From assembly GCA_017542725.1 (NCBI GenBank), contig JAFXWR010000011.1, forward strand, positions 1 through 60,751: a stretch of DNA of 60,751 nucleotides, in the 5' to 3' direction. Position numbers and translations under genes: made by a program. The notes below the pieces were generated by a model. It had not been told where the DNA came from and searched no databases. It saw nothing but the letters and a program-made list of their open reading frames with translations. This DNA is from Lachnospiraceae bacterium (GTDB taxonomy: Bacteria; Bacillota_A; Clostridia; Lachnospirales; Lachnospiraceae). Of the stretch, positions 24,804 to 32,469 are shown in pieces (the stretch's first letter is position 1; each line of letters starts with the position of its first letter).

Positions 24804-25574
24804 GTGAATAAGTATTTTATAGGAATTGATATTGGATCAACTTCGGCTAAGACAGTAGTTCTTGATGAGAATAAAAATATCATTGAGAGAATATTACTTC
24901 CTACAGGCTGGAGTAGTAAAGAAACTTCTGAAATCATTTTAAGAAAATTAAATGATCTTAATTTTAATGTCGGAAACTCAACCATAGTCGCTACTGGCTA
25001 TGGGAGGGTTTCCGTTTCTTTTGCAAATAAAGCAGTAACAGAGATTACTTGTCACGGAAAAGGAGCAGACTACTTGTTTGGGGGCGAGCCTGCAGACTTA
25101 CTTGTGATTGACATCGGTGGCCAGGATACCAAAATCATCCAAATTAAAGATGGCAATGTAGTTGACTTCTTAATGAATGACAAATGCTCAGCAGGCACAG
25201 GTCGATTCCTTGAAGTAATGAGTAATGCTCTAAATCTAAAAATGGATGAACTTTGTGATATGGCATCTAAAGGCAGTGATACTCATATAAGCTCACTTTG
25301 CACTGTGTTTGCTGAGTCGGAAGTTATTTCACTTATTGGTAGGGGTGAAAAAAGAGAAAACATTGCATTTGCAATAGTTGACTCAATTATAAAAAAAGTT
25401 TGCCAGCAGGCACAGAAACTATATAGGAAGGGAATGAAAGTGTGTCTAACTGGTGGATTATCAGAATTTAAATATATAAGTGACTCATTAGGTAAGGAAT
25501 TAAAAACAAATGTAGAAGCTAAAGAAGATGGTAGATTTGCAGGGGCTATAGGAGCAGCTCTTGCTGGAATGTAG
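24804..25574 (+). CDS. 2-hydroxyacyl-CoA dehydratase-type activase (HgdC/YjiL family)
   Basis: ATP-dependent one-electron activator with an ASKHA fold and a [4Fe-4S] cluster bridging a dimer. Motifs: 'FIGIDIGSTSAKTVVLDE' (phosphate 1), 'ITCHGKGADYLF', 'VIDIGGQDTKIIQI' (phosphate 2), 'NDKCSAGTGRFLEVM' and 'CTVFAESEVISL' (cluster Cys), 'VCLTGGLSE'. Starts with GTG just after an in-frame TAA; no strong ribosome site, since a repeat pair lies upstream. Its reductase partner is probably the double-cubane protein at 31222, as in E. coli YjiL-YjiM. Confidence 0.9.
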   Translation: MNKYFIGIDIGSTSAKTVVLDENKNIIERILLPTGWSSKETSEIILRKLNDLNFNVGNSTIVATGYGRVSVSFANKAVTEITCHGKGADYLFGGEPADLLVIDIGGQDTKIIQIKDGNVVDFLMNDKCSAGTGRFLEVMSNALNLKMDELCDMASKGSDTHISSLCTVFAESEVISLIGRGEKRENIAFAIVDSIIKKVCQQAQKLYRKGMKVCLTGGLSEFKYISDSLGKELKTNVEAKEDGRFAGAIGAALAGM

Positions 25575-25615
25575 ACAATTTGTAAAAAATTATAAAAAAT
25601 AAAGGAGTAAAAAAA

Positions 25616-26146
25616 ATGGATTTTAAACCAAGAGCGACTGAAGTAGATTTACACAAAGTTCAGATGGAAGCTGAACAAGCCTATAGGGACGGTTTTTTCT
25701 GCTGTGAGGCAGTACTTGAAACAATTATGAACAATTTCAATTTAGATGTTCCACACGAATTAATTCGCATGACATCAGCAATGTCAATTGGTGCAGGAAG
25801 ATCAGGATGTCTTTGCGGAGCAGTGAACGGAGGTATCGCTGCACTTGGACTTTTATTTGGAAGAGATGAAAAGAGAGGACCAAAGGACCCAGAAGTTAAT
25901 AAATGTATGGGATTTTCTAAGGAACTTAGAGATTGGTTTGAAGCTAATAATGGTAAAAAAGCAACTTGTTGCAGAGTATTAACAAGAGAGTTTAATATGG
26001 CAGAAGGAGAACACAAAAAACAATGTATTTATTATACTGGCCTTTGTGCTTGGAAAGTTGCAGAGATTGTAGCTAGAGAATTTGGAATTAAGACAGTCAA
26101 TCCAGAAGTAACATTAAAGACAAGGGAGGAGTTATATGCTGCTTAA
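25616..26146 (+). CDS. C_GCAxxG_C_C family redox protein
   Basis: A 176-aa member of the C_GCAxxG_C_C family, named for its Cys pattern: 'FFCCEAVLETI', 'RSGCLCGAVNGGIAALGLLFG', 'KATCCRVLTREF', 'CIYYTGLCAW'. The conserved Cys suggest redox chemistry or metal binding; the family is widespread in anaerobes near electron-transfer genes. GGAG precedes the ATG. It overlaps the TDT transporter gene by 11 bp, so the two are translationally coupled. Confidence 0.85.
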   Translation: MDFKPRATEVDLHKVQMEAEQAYRDGFFCCEAVLETIMNNFNLDVPHELIRMTSAMSIGAGRSGCLCGAVNGGIAALGLLFGRDEKRGPKDPEVNKCMGFSKELRDWFEANNGKKATCCRVLTREFNMAEGEHKKQCIYYTGLCAWKVAEIVAREFGIKTVNPEVTLKTREELYAA

Positions 26147-27068
26147 AAAAACACCACTTCCATTTTGTGGAGTAGCACTTGGACTTGCAGCACTTGGAAA
26201 TTTATTATCAACATACAGTTTTGGTCTAGTTGCTAAAAATATTTGTGGAGCAATATCTGCGATTATACTTATATGGTTATTTATTAAGTTTGTTACTAAT
26301 TTTAACGCATTTGCAGAAGAATTAAAAAACCCGATTATGGGAAGCATTATTGGAACTTATTGTATGGCACTTATGATTCTTGGAGGTTATAAGTGGCCAA
26401 ATGCAGAAGTTGGAAAAGTAATATGGTTTATAGGACTTATTTTACATGTAATTTTAATAATATATTTCACAAAAGAATTTGTATTTAAATTCGGAATCAA
26501 AAAAGTGTTTACAAGCTGGTATATCGTATATGTAGGAATAGTTGCTATGAATATTAACTGCGTTGATTTCGGAATGCAATCAATTGGTAAAATAGTATTT
26601 TGGTTTGGCTTTGCATCTACAATTGTATTACTTGCTTTAGTGACATATAGATATATGATAATAAAAGACTTCGCACCACCTGCTATACCACTTTTCTGTA
26701 TCTATACTGCACCTGTTTCACTTTGTCTTGCAGGATATATGAATACATTTACACCCCCAGAGCCAAGTTTAATTTACTTTATGCTTTTATTGTCATTATT
26801 CATCTATATAGTAGTTATAATAAATCTTCCAAGATTTTTGGCAATGCCATTTTACCCAAGTTATGCTGCATTTACATTCCCTTTTGTTATTAGTGCAGTT
26901 GCTGTAAAGCTTACAACGGCAAAGTTTTTGGCTAGCAGCAATCCAGCACTTGCAAATATAACAAAGATGATATTTACAGCACAGACTTGGATCGCATCAG
27001 TATTAGTAGCATATGCACTTGTTCGATATATTATGTTTATCATGATTACAAGTGATACAAATAAGTAG
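26136..27068 (+). CDS. TDT-family transporter (TehA/SSU1-like)
   Basis: A 310-aa membrane protein with about ten hydrophobic helices starting 'TPLPFCGVALGLAALGNLL', the first-helix signature of the tellurite-resistance/dicarboxylate transporter family, and 'PPAIPLFCIYTAPVSLCLAGY' centrally. TDT members export oxyanions (tellurite resistance TehA, fungal sulfite pump SSU1) or carry dicarboxylates. In a selenium/sulfur neighbourhood, sulfite- or selenite-like anions are reasonable candidates, by inference only. An AGGAGG site lies within the upstream gene. Confidence 0.82.
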   Translation: MLLKKTPLPFCGVALGLAALGNLLSTYSFGLVAKNICGAISAIILIWLFIKFVTNFNAFAEELKNPIMGSIIGTYCMALMILGGYKWPNAEVGKVIWFIGLILHVILIIYFTKEFVFKFGIKKVFTSWYIVYVGIVAMNINCVDFGMQSIGKIVFWFGFASTIVLLALVTYRYMIIKDFAPPAIPLFCIYTAPVSLCLAGYMNTFTPPEPSLIYFMLLLSLFIYIVVIINLPRFLAMPFYPSYAAFTFPFVISAVAVKLTTAKFLASSNPALANITKMIFTAQTWIASVLVAYALVRYIMFIMITSDTNK

Positions 27069-27077
27069 GAGGTGTTT

Positions 27078-27272
27078 ATGAAACCAGTAATTGATAGAAC
27101 ATTTTGTATTGGCTGTGGTCGCTGCGTAAATGTTTGCCCTGAAGTATTTAGATGGGAGCCAGTAATTTTGGCAAAAGCAGAAGTGTATGCCGATGTGACT
27201 GATGCAACTAAGACTAAAGTTGAAAATGCGGTAAAGGTTTGCCAGACACAGGCTATAACTATTGAGTCTTAA
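27078..27272 (+). CDS. Small [4Fe-4S] ferredoxin
   Basis: A 64-aa ferredoxin with 'CIGCGRCVNVCPEVF' near the N terminus and a distant 'VKVCQTQAITI'. One [4Fe-4S] cluster is expected; the second half lacks the other three Cys. I chose the ATG at 27078, five bases after AGGAGG; a GTG at 27072 overlaps that site. Likely feeds electrons to the activase or the double-cubane reductase nearby. Confidence 0.88.
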   Translation: MKPVIDRTFCIGCGRCVNVCPEVFRWEPVILAKAEVYADVTDATKTKVENAVKVCQTQAITIES

Positions 27273-27291
27273 TTATGTAATACATAAAGTG

Positions 27292-28083
27292 ATGAGTGAT
27301 TTTAGATTAGAAAAAGTTTCGTTTTCATATAAGGTTAGTGAGACATTAGTTCTTGATGATATAAGCATCGATGTTGATGCTGGAGAGTTTGTATGCGTAC
27401 TTGGAAAATCAGGATGTGGTAAAAGTACATTGCTTAAACTTCTGGCAGGACTCAATTTTCCTACAAAGGGTACGATATATTTTGAAGATAGTGAAGTAAA
27501 ATCTGCAAGCCTCAACCGCAGTGTAGTTTTCCAGGATTATGGACTTTTTCCTTGGATGACAGCAGGTGAAAATATATTATTGGCACTTAAAGAAAGGTAT
27601 AAGGAAAAAAGTAGGCAAGAATTAAAAAAAACAGCCATTGATTCACTACGAAAAGTTGGGCTTGATGATAAAGTATACAATACTCTTCCAAAGCACTTGT
27701 CTGGTGGGATGCAACAGAGAGTAGCAATAGCTCAAGCAATAAGCGTTGATCCGAAAGTACTTCTTATGGATGAACCATTTGGTGCTCTTGATGCTGTCAC
27801 AAGACTAAAGCTACAGGAGTTATTATTGTTCTTGTGGAAAGAGAGTGAAATCAAGAAGACAGTAATCTTTATCACTCATGATGTTGATGAAGCCATATAT
27901 TTGGCAAATAGAATAATTGTGCTAGGTCAATCACCAAGTAAAATTATTTATGATAAAAAAGTTGACAATAATATAAAAGTTACAAGAGAGAATCAATTTT
28001 CTGATTCTAAAATAATAGAATTACGAAATGAATTGATATCAATAATCAATAATGATGTAAATCAAAAAGCAATAAATAAATAG
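27292..28083 (+). CDS. ABC transporter ATPase, nitrate/sulfonate/taurine type
   Basis: Energises import of a small anion or organosulfur compound. Walker A GKSGCGKST, Q-loop 'VVFQDYGLFPWMT', signature 'LSGGMQQRVAIAQA', Walker B 'VLLMDEPFGALD' and H-loop 'FITHDVDEA' are all present; the 'FPWMTAGENI' Q-loop context is typical of SsuB/TauB-like proteins. I use the ATG at 27292; a TTG at 27262 would overlap the ferredoxin gene and add ten non-conserved residues. No strong ribosome site precedes either. Confidence 0.88.
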   Translation: MSDFRLEKVSFSYKVSETLVLDDISIDVDAGEFVCVLGKSGCGKSTLLKLLAGLNFPTKGTIYFEDSEVKSASLNRSVVFQDYGLFPWMTAGENILLALKERYKEKSRQELKKTAIDSLRKVGLDDKVYNTLPKHLSGGMQQRVAIAQAISVDPKVLLMDEPFGALDAVTRLKLQELLLFLWKESEIKKTVIFITHDVDEAIYLANRIIVLGQSPSKIIYDKKVDNNIKVTRENQFSDSKIIELRNELISIINNDVNQKAINK

Positions 28084-28097
28084 AGGAGCAAATCAAA

Positions 28098-29177
28098 ATG
28101 AAAAAAGTAATTATTGCAGGTGTTGCTATTGCTGTTATTAGCTTAGCAGCTTGCGGACAAAAGACAACTCAAGTAGCAGAAAATACTCAAGCTGCTACAG
28201 AGGCAAAAAAAGAAAACACTGTAGTTCGTTGGAATTATGGTTCAAGCGGAAATGTATTAGTTACTATTGCAGAAGAAAAAGGATACTTTGATGAAGTAGG
28301 TATAACTATTAAGCCTGTATCAGCAACAGCAAATGCAAATGCTATGGCTCTACTTGCTACAGGACAAGTAGATGTAGTTAGTAATTCAGGAACTACTAGC
28401 CCACTTCAACAGATAGCATCTGGAGTGGATTTGACTATTTTTGGCGGGCACATGGTAAATGGAGCTATGCCAGTTGTTGCAAAAAAAGGAACAGAGTGGA
28501 AAGGCATTGAGAGTTTCATCGGTCAAGATGTAGCAGTTAATCCTACATATTTTGCATTCACAGGCGCTGTTATGAATCTTGGATATGATAATCCGCTTGA
28601 AGTTGTAAATTGGAAAGTTTATTCAAATTATGACGAAGCATTGGCTGCAGTTCAAAGAGGTGAAGTAAAATATGCTCTCATGGGAACAGAAAAGAATTAC
28701 CCAATTTCTCAAATGGATGACATAGAGATAGTTTCATGGCACAGCGAAGTTATGCCAAACTATAGTTGCTGCAGAATGGAATGTCAGACAGAATACTTTA
28801 ATAACAATAAAGATGTGATTAAGAATGTTATAAAAGCTCTTTTAAGAGCACAGAGTTATTATGAGACACACAAGGACGAGGCTATAAGCCTTCATGCTAA
28901 GAAAATAAATGCAACTCCAGAGTTTGTTGCAGCATATATGAATAACTCTCATTATCTTGTATCTGTAGACCCACTTAAGAATTCAGTTTTAAGAGCTTGG
29001 GGAATACTTGATAAGACAGGTTACCTTGATGAAAATGCAAAAAACATCAATATTAATGATCATATAAATACTGCACTATATGAGGAAGCACTTGCTGAAG
29101 CAGAAAAAGATTATGGATCAGAGAATCCAGATTTTTACAAAAAGATGAAAGCATTTTTTAACGAAAATGATATATAA
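28098..29177 (+). CDS. ABC substrate-binding lipoprotein (SsuA/NMT1-like)
   Basis: Lipobox LAAC after a 20-residue signal peptide; mature protein shows the NMT1/SsuA pattern: 'IAEEKGYFDEVGITIKPVSATANANAMALLATGQVDVVSNSG', 'FGGHMVNGAMPVVAKKG', then a long helical C terminus. 359 aa. Ligand unknown; family members bind sulfonates, nitrate or pyrimidine precursors. A 'NYSCCRMECQ' stretch with three Cys close together is unusual for an extracytoplasmic binding protein and could bind metal or a chalcogen. Followed by a strong hairpin before the permease gene. Confidence 0.88.
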   Translation: MKKVIIAGVAIAVISLAACGQKTTQVAENTQAATEAKKENTVVRWNYGSSGNVLVTIAEEKGYFDEVGITIKPVSATANANAMALLATGQVDVVSNSGTTSPLQQIASGVDLTIFGGHMVNGAMPVVAKKGTEWKGIESFIGQDVAVNPTYFAFTGAVMNLGYDNPLEVVNWKVYSNYDEALAAVQRGEVKYALMGTEKNYPISQMDDIEIVSWHSEVMPNYSCCRMECQTEYFNNNKDVIKNVIKALLRAQSYYETHKDEAISLHAKKINATPEFVAAYMNNSHYLVSVDPLKNSVLRAWGILDKTGYLDENAKNININDHINTALYEEALAEAEKDYGSENPDFYKKMKAFFNENDI

Positions 29178-29209
29178 TTTTTTCTAATTTCTCCAAAGGT
29201 GTTAGTGAG

Positions 29210-29233
29210 AGGCTTGGAGTAAAATCCAAGCCT
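29210..29233 (+). promoter_or_regulatory. Intercistronic mRNA hairpin between binding protein and permease
   Basis: AGGCTTGGA-GTAAAA-TCCAAGCCT, a perfect 9-bp stem with no T-run. A hairpin here would stabilise the upstream message and give more binding protein than permease, as in malE-malF. Confidence 0.7.
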
Positions 29234-29240
29234 TGAGCTA

Positions 29241-30014
29241 ATGCAATTTATTATTATGAAAAACTTAAAGACAACAATAATTAAATATAGTATTACAGTA
29301 TTAATAGCAATTGCTTTAATTGCTATATATGTATATACGACAGAAAATGGGATAGCAAATCCATACTTTTTTCCTAAAGTTAGCAAGATAAAAAAGGCAT
29401 TTGATGATAGCAAAAGTATGATGTTTTCAAATATGATAGCTTCATTTAAACTTGTGATACCATCAATTGTTTTTTCGCTCGCTATAGGAATTGGTGTAGG
29501 AACTATAATGGGTCTTAATGAGTGGGTAAGGGATAGTTTGCACCCAATTATATATGCATTTTCAGTTATCCCTTCAATTTTACTTTCGCCATTCGTGTTA
29601 TTCTTATCTCCAAATATAGAAATTGCCTCAATAATTCTTATAGTATATAACACTATGTGGGCAACACTCTTTTCGACGATAACCGGAATTATGACTATAG
29701 ATAAGAGATACCTTGATAAAGCAAAAGTGCTAGAATTAAGTGGAACTAAAAAATTATTTAAAGTAATATTGCCAGCCGCAAGCCCTTCTATAATATCCGG
29801 CTTTGTAAACTCTCTTCGAAGCACATTTGTAATGTTGGTATTTGCAGAGATGTATGGTGCTCAAAATGGTATGGGATATTTTGTAAGGGTAAATTCAGAA
29901 TTTGGACTATATGATAAGGTTTGGTGCGGGTTTATATTTTTAGTGATTGTCCTAGTTATAGTTATGCAATTGTTTGAAGTAATTAAAAAAATATTATTGA
30001 GGTGGACAATGTAA
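29241..30014 (+). CDS. ABC transporter permease (SsuC/TauC type)
   Basis: A 257-aa protein with about six helices and the EAA-like loop of BPD transport permeases ('LDKAKVLELSGTKKLFKVILPAASPSIISGFVNSLRSTFVMLVFAEMYGAQNGMGY'), the SsuC/TauC hallmark. An in-frame ATG at 29256 ('MKNLKTT') may be the real start; no strong ribosome site decides. Overlaps the PatB/MalY gene start by one base (TAATG). Confidence 0.87.
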   Translation: MQFIIMKNLKTTIIKYSITVLIAIALIAIYVYTTENGIANPYFFPKVSKIKKAFDDSKSMMFSNMIASFKLVIPSIVFSLAIGIGVGTIMGLNEWVRDSLHPIIYAFSVIPSILLSPFVLFLSPNIEIASIILIVYNTMWATLFSTITGIMTIDKRYLDKAKVLELSGTKKLFKVILPAASPSIISGFVNSLRSTFVMLVFAEMYGAQNGMGYFVRVNSEFGLYDKVWCGFIFLVIVLVIVMQLFEVIKKILLRWTM

Positions 30015-31213
30015 TGAGACATAATTTTGATGAGATAGTTGATAGAAAAAATATTTATTCAAGTAAGTGGGATGACTGCAACAATAGGCTTGGTGTAGAT
30101 AAAAGTGTAGAGATGATACCTATGTGGGTTGCTGACATGGATTTTAATTCACCAAAAGAAGTTGTTGATGAGATAAAAAAGAGGGCAGATGTAGGAAATT
30201 ATGGATATATCGTGACACCAGAAGATTTTTATAATTCAATAATTTCTTGGTTTAAGAAAAGATATGATGTAAATATTAAAACGGATTGGATAGTTTTTTC
30301 GCCTGGGGTTCTTCCTGGGTTAAATGCTGCCATACAGAGCCTTACTAATAAAAATGAAGGCATCATTATTCAAGAGCCTGTCTATTATCCTTTTATGGAT
30401 GGAATAAATAATAATGAGAGAAAGATTGTAAATAATCAGCTTATAAATAATAATGACCACTATGAAATAGATTTTGCTGATTTAGAAAAAAAGTGTAAAG
30501 ATAAAAGTAATAAGTTGATGATAATTAGTAACCCTCATAATCCAGTTGGTAGATCTTGGACTAAATATGAGTTGTTAAAAGTATCAAAGATGTGCTTTGA
30601 AAATGATGTGATTTTAATATCAGATGAAATACATTCTGATCTAACCATGAAAGGACATAAGCATGAAGTTGTTTTAGGTTTGTCAGATGAGATATCGCAA
30701 AACTCAATTGTTATGCATTCGGCAAGTAAGACATTTAATCTTGCAGGGCTTCAGACAGCATATAGCATAATACCAAATGAAAATTTGCGAAATAAGGTTG
30801 TCGAACAGCTTAAAAAAAATAGAATTACCAACATGAATTGGTTTGGTCCTTGCGCGCTTATAGCTGCTTATAACGATTGCGAATATTATGTAGATGAACT
30901 TTGCGAATATGTTTATCAAAATATGCTATACATGAAGGAGTTTATAGATAGAAAACTTCCAAACATAAAGATGAATATTTCTGAAGCGACTTATTTGGTG
31001 TGGGTAGACTTTAGAGGAACTGGTATGAGCAATGAGCAAATTGAGCATTTTATAACACACGAAGCTCATATCGCCGTAGATTATGGAAGGTGGTTTGGAA
31101 ATGGAGGAGAGGGTTTCTTGAGAATTAATCTTGCATGTCCAAGAAAAATTCTAGAGAAGGCTATGGACAATTTGTTAAATGCATTTAAAAAAATTGATGA
31201 TAAAGGAAGGTAG
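30014..31213 (+). CDS. PatB/MalY-type PLP C-S lyase (cystathionine beta-lyase family)
   Basis: Fold-type I PLP enzyme that cleaves C-S (or C-Se) bonds of amino acids such as cystathionine or cysteine. Motifs: 'MIPMWVADMDFNSPKEV', 'SPGVLPGLNAAIQSL', 'ISNPHNPVGRSWTKYEL', PLP-Asp in 'ILISDEIHSDL', Schiff-base Lys in 'HSASKTFNLAGLQTAY', and 'RINLACPR' near the end. I chose the ATG at 30014, with GAGGTGG upstream, over a GTG at 30002. Its operon position after an organosulfur-type importer suggests release of sulfide or selenide from an imported amino acid. Confidence 0.88.
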   Translation: MRHNFDEIVDRKNIYSSKWDDCNNRLGVDKSVEMIPMWVADMDFNSPKEVVDEIKKRADVGNYGYIVTPEDFYNSIISWFKKRYDVNIKTDWIVFSPGVLPGLNAAIQSLTNKNEGIIIQEPVYYPFMDGINNNERKIVNNQLINNNDHYEIDFADLEKKCKDKSNKLMIISNPHNPVGRSWTKYELLKVSKMCFENDVILISDEIHSDLTMKGHKHEVVLGLSDEISQNSIVMHSASKTFNLAGLQTAYSIIPNENLRNKVVEQLKKNRITNMNWFGPCALIAAYNDCEYYVDELCEYVYQNMLYMKEFIDRKLPNIKMNISEATYLVWVDFRGTGMSNEQIEHFITHEAHIAVDYGRWFGNGGEGFLRINLACPRKILEKAMDNLLNAFKKIDDKGR

Positions 31214-31221
31214 ATAAGACT

Positions 31222-32367
31222 ATGGCTAATTATTCTTTGCCAAAAAAATTTGAAGAATTTAATGACGCAAGAAAAAATGGATTTTTGAAAGTAAAGGCAT
31301 TAAAGGAGCAAGGCAAACTCGTTGCTGGAATTTTTTGCACATTTACGCCGCTTGAGATTTTGGATGCTGCCGGCTTTGTATCTGTGAGTCTATGCGGAAT
31401 GAGTGCAGAGACTATACCTGATGCAGAAGTAGATTTGCCAAAAAATTTATGTCCACTTATAAAATCAAGTTATGGTTTTTATGTATCGGATAAATGCCCT
31501 TATACGTATTTTTCTGACTTAATTGTAGGAGAGACTACTTGCGATGGAAAGAAGAAAATGTATGAACTTATGTCTAAAGGCAAAAAAACATTTATACTAC
31601 ACTTACCACAAAGCGAAGAAGAATTTGAAGTAGATGCTTGGGAAAAAGAACTTAACAGATTTAAGGAATATCTTGAAAAAGAATTCGGTGTTGAGATTAC
31701 AGAAGAAAAATTAAGAGAAGCTGCAAAACTTAGAAATATTGAGAGAATTGAAAGAAGAAAACTTATGGAAGTTCAACTTGCAAACCCTGCACCAGCATCT
31801 GGTCTTGATTTATATAAAACATTTGATGGAGTAGGTTTCTTGTTTGATGAACAAGAACGAATTGACAAGTTAAAAGGTCTAAGAGAGGACATCGAAAAAA
31901 ATGGAGATGCAAATACAAATAAAGGCAAAAAGCGAATACTAGTTACTGGATGTCCTATAGGTGGAGTTTTGGATAAGACAGTAGGGGCTATTGAAAAAAG
32001 CAATGGAAATGTAGTGTGTTATGAAAATTGTGCCGGACTTAAAGCATGTCTAAGACTTGTAGATGAAAAATCAGACAATATGATTAGAGCAATTGCGACA
32101 AGATATTTAAGTATTGGTTGTGCAGTAATGACACCCGATACTACAAGGATGAAAAACTTAAAAGAGCTTGTGAAGGAATATCAAATAGATGGAGTGATTA
32201 ATGTGACACTACACGCTTGCACAACTTATGATGTAGAATCAAAAATTGTGGCAGACCTTATGAAGGAAATAGGGATGCCATATATGTCAGTAGAATGTGA
32301 TTATACTGAAGGGGATGAGGGACAATTACTCACTCGTATACAGGCATTTATTGAAATGTTAAAGTAG
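31222..32367 (+). CDS. Double-cubane-cluster reductase, 2-hydroxyacyl-CoA dehydratase D family (YjiM-like)
   Basis: A single-chain HgdB/YjiM-like protein of 381 aa. 'GIFCTFTPLEILDAAGFVSVSLCGMS', 'KCPYTYFSDLIVGETTCDGKKKMYELM', 'TGCPIGG' and 'YENCAGLKACLRLV' hold the conserved Cys that bind the double-cubane [8Fe-9S] or [4Fe-4S] clusters in this family. Such proteins, with an ATP-driven activase (here 24804), catalyse low-potential reductions of small molecules; the natural substrate is unknown. Stop codon again lies within a repeat fragment. Confidence 0.87.
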   Translation: MANYSLPKKFEEFNDARKNGFLKVKALKEQGKLVAGIFCTFTPLEILDAAGFVSVSLCGMSAETIPDAEVDLPKNLCPLIKSSYGFYVSDKCPYTYFSDLIVGETTCDGKKKMYELMSKGKKTFILHLPQSEEEFEVDAWEKELNRFKEYLEKEFGVEITEEKLREAAKLRNIERIERRKLMEVQLANPAPASGLDLYKTFDGVGFLFDEQERIDKLKGLREDIEKNGDANTNKGKKRILVTGCPIGGVLDKTVGAIEKSNGNVVCYENCAGLKACLRLVDEKSDNMIRAIATRYLSIGCAVMTPDTTRMKNLKELVKEYQIDGVINVTLHACTTYDVESKIVADLMKEIGMPYMSVECDYTEGDEGQLLTRIQAFIEMLK

Positions 32368-32420
32368 GGGCTTCTATAACCGCCCATACAAATAAAAGGG
32401 CTCTAAAAACTCTGCCTACA
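32364..32420. repeat. Two degenerate repeat copies in opposite orientation
   Basis: GTAGGGGCTTCT-ATAACCGCCC (32364-32385) supplies the stop of the upstream gene; GGGCTCTAAAAA-CTCTGCCTACA (32398-32420) is an inverted relative. They face away from each other, unlike the head-to-head pairs. Confidence 0.65.
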
Positions 32421-32469
32421 AAAAGAGTTAAGCAAAAAAGGAGGCGTAGAAAATATCTACGAAAACAAA

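Noticed and set aside
25080..25100. Repeat insertion in the activase gene (GGGGGCGAGCCTGCAG)
   Set aside because: Only the core GGGCGAGCC is shared and the position is a normally variable loop before the IGGQD motif; it is more likely chance or an old remnant.
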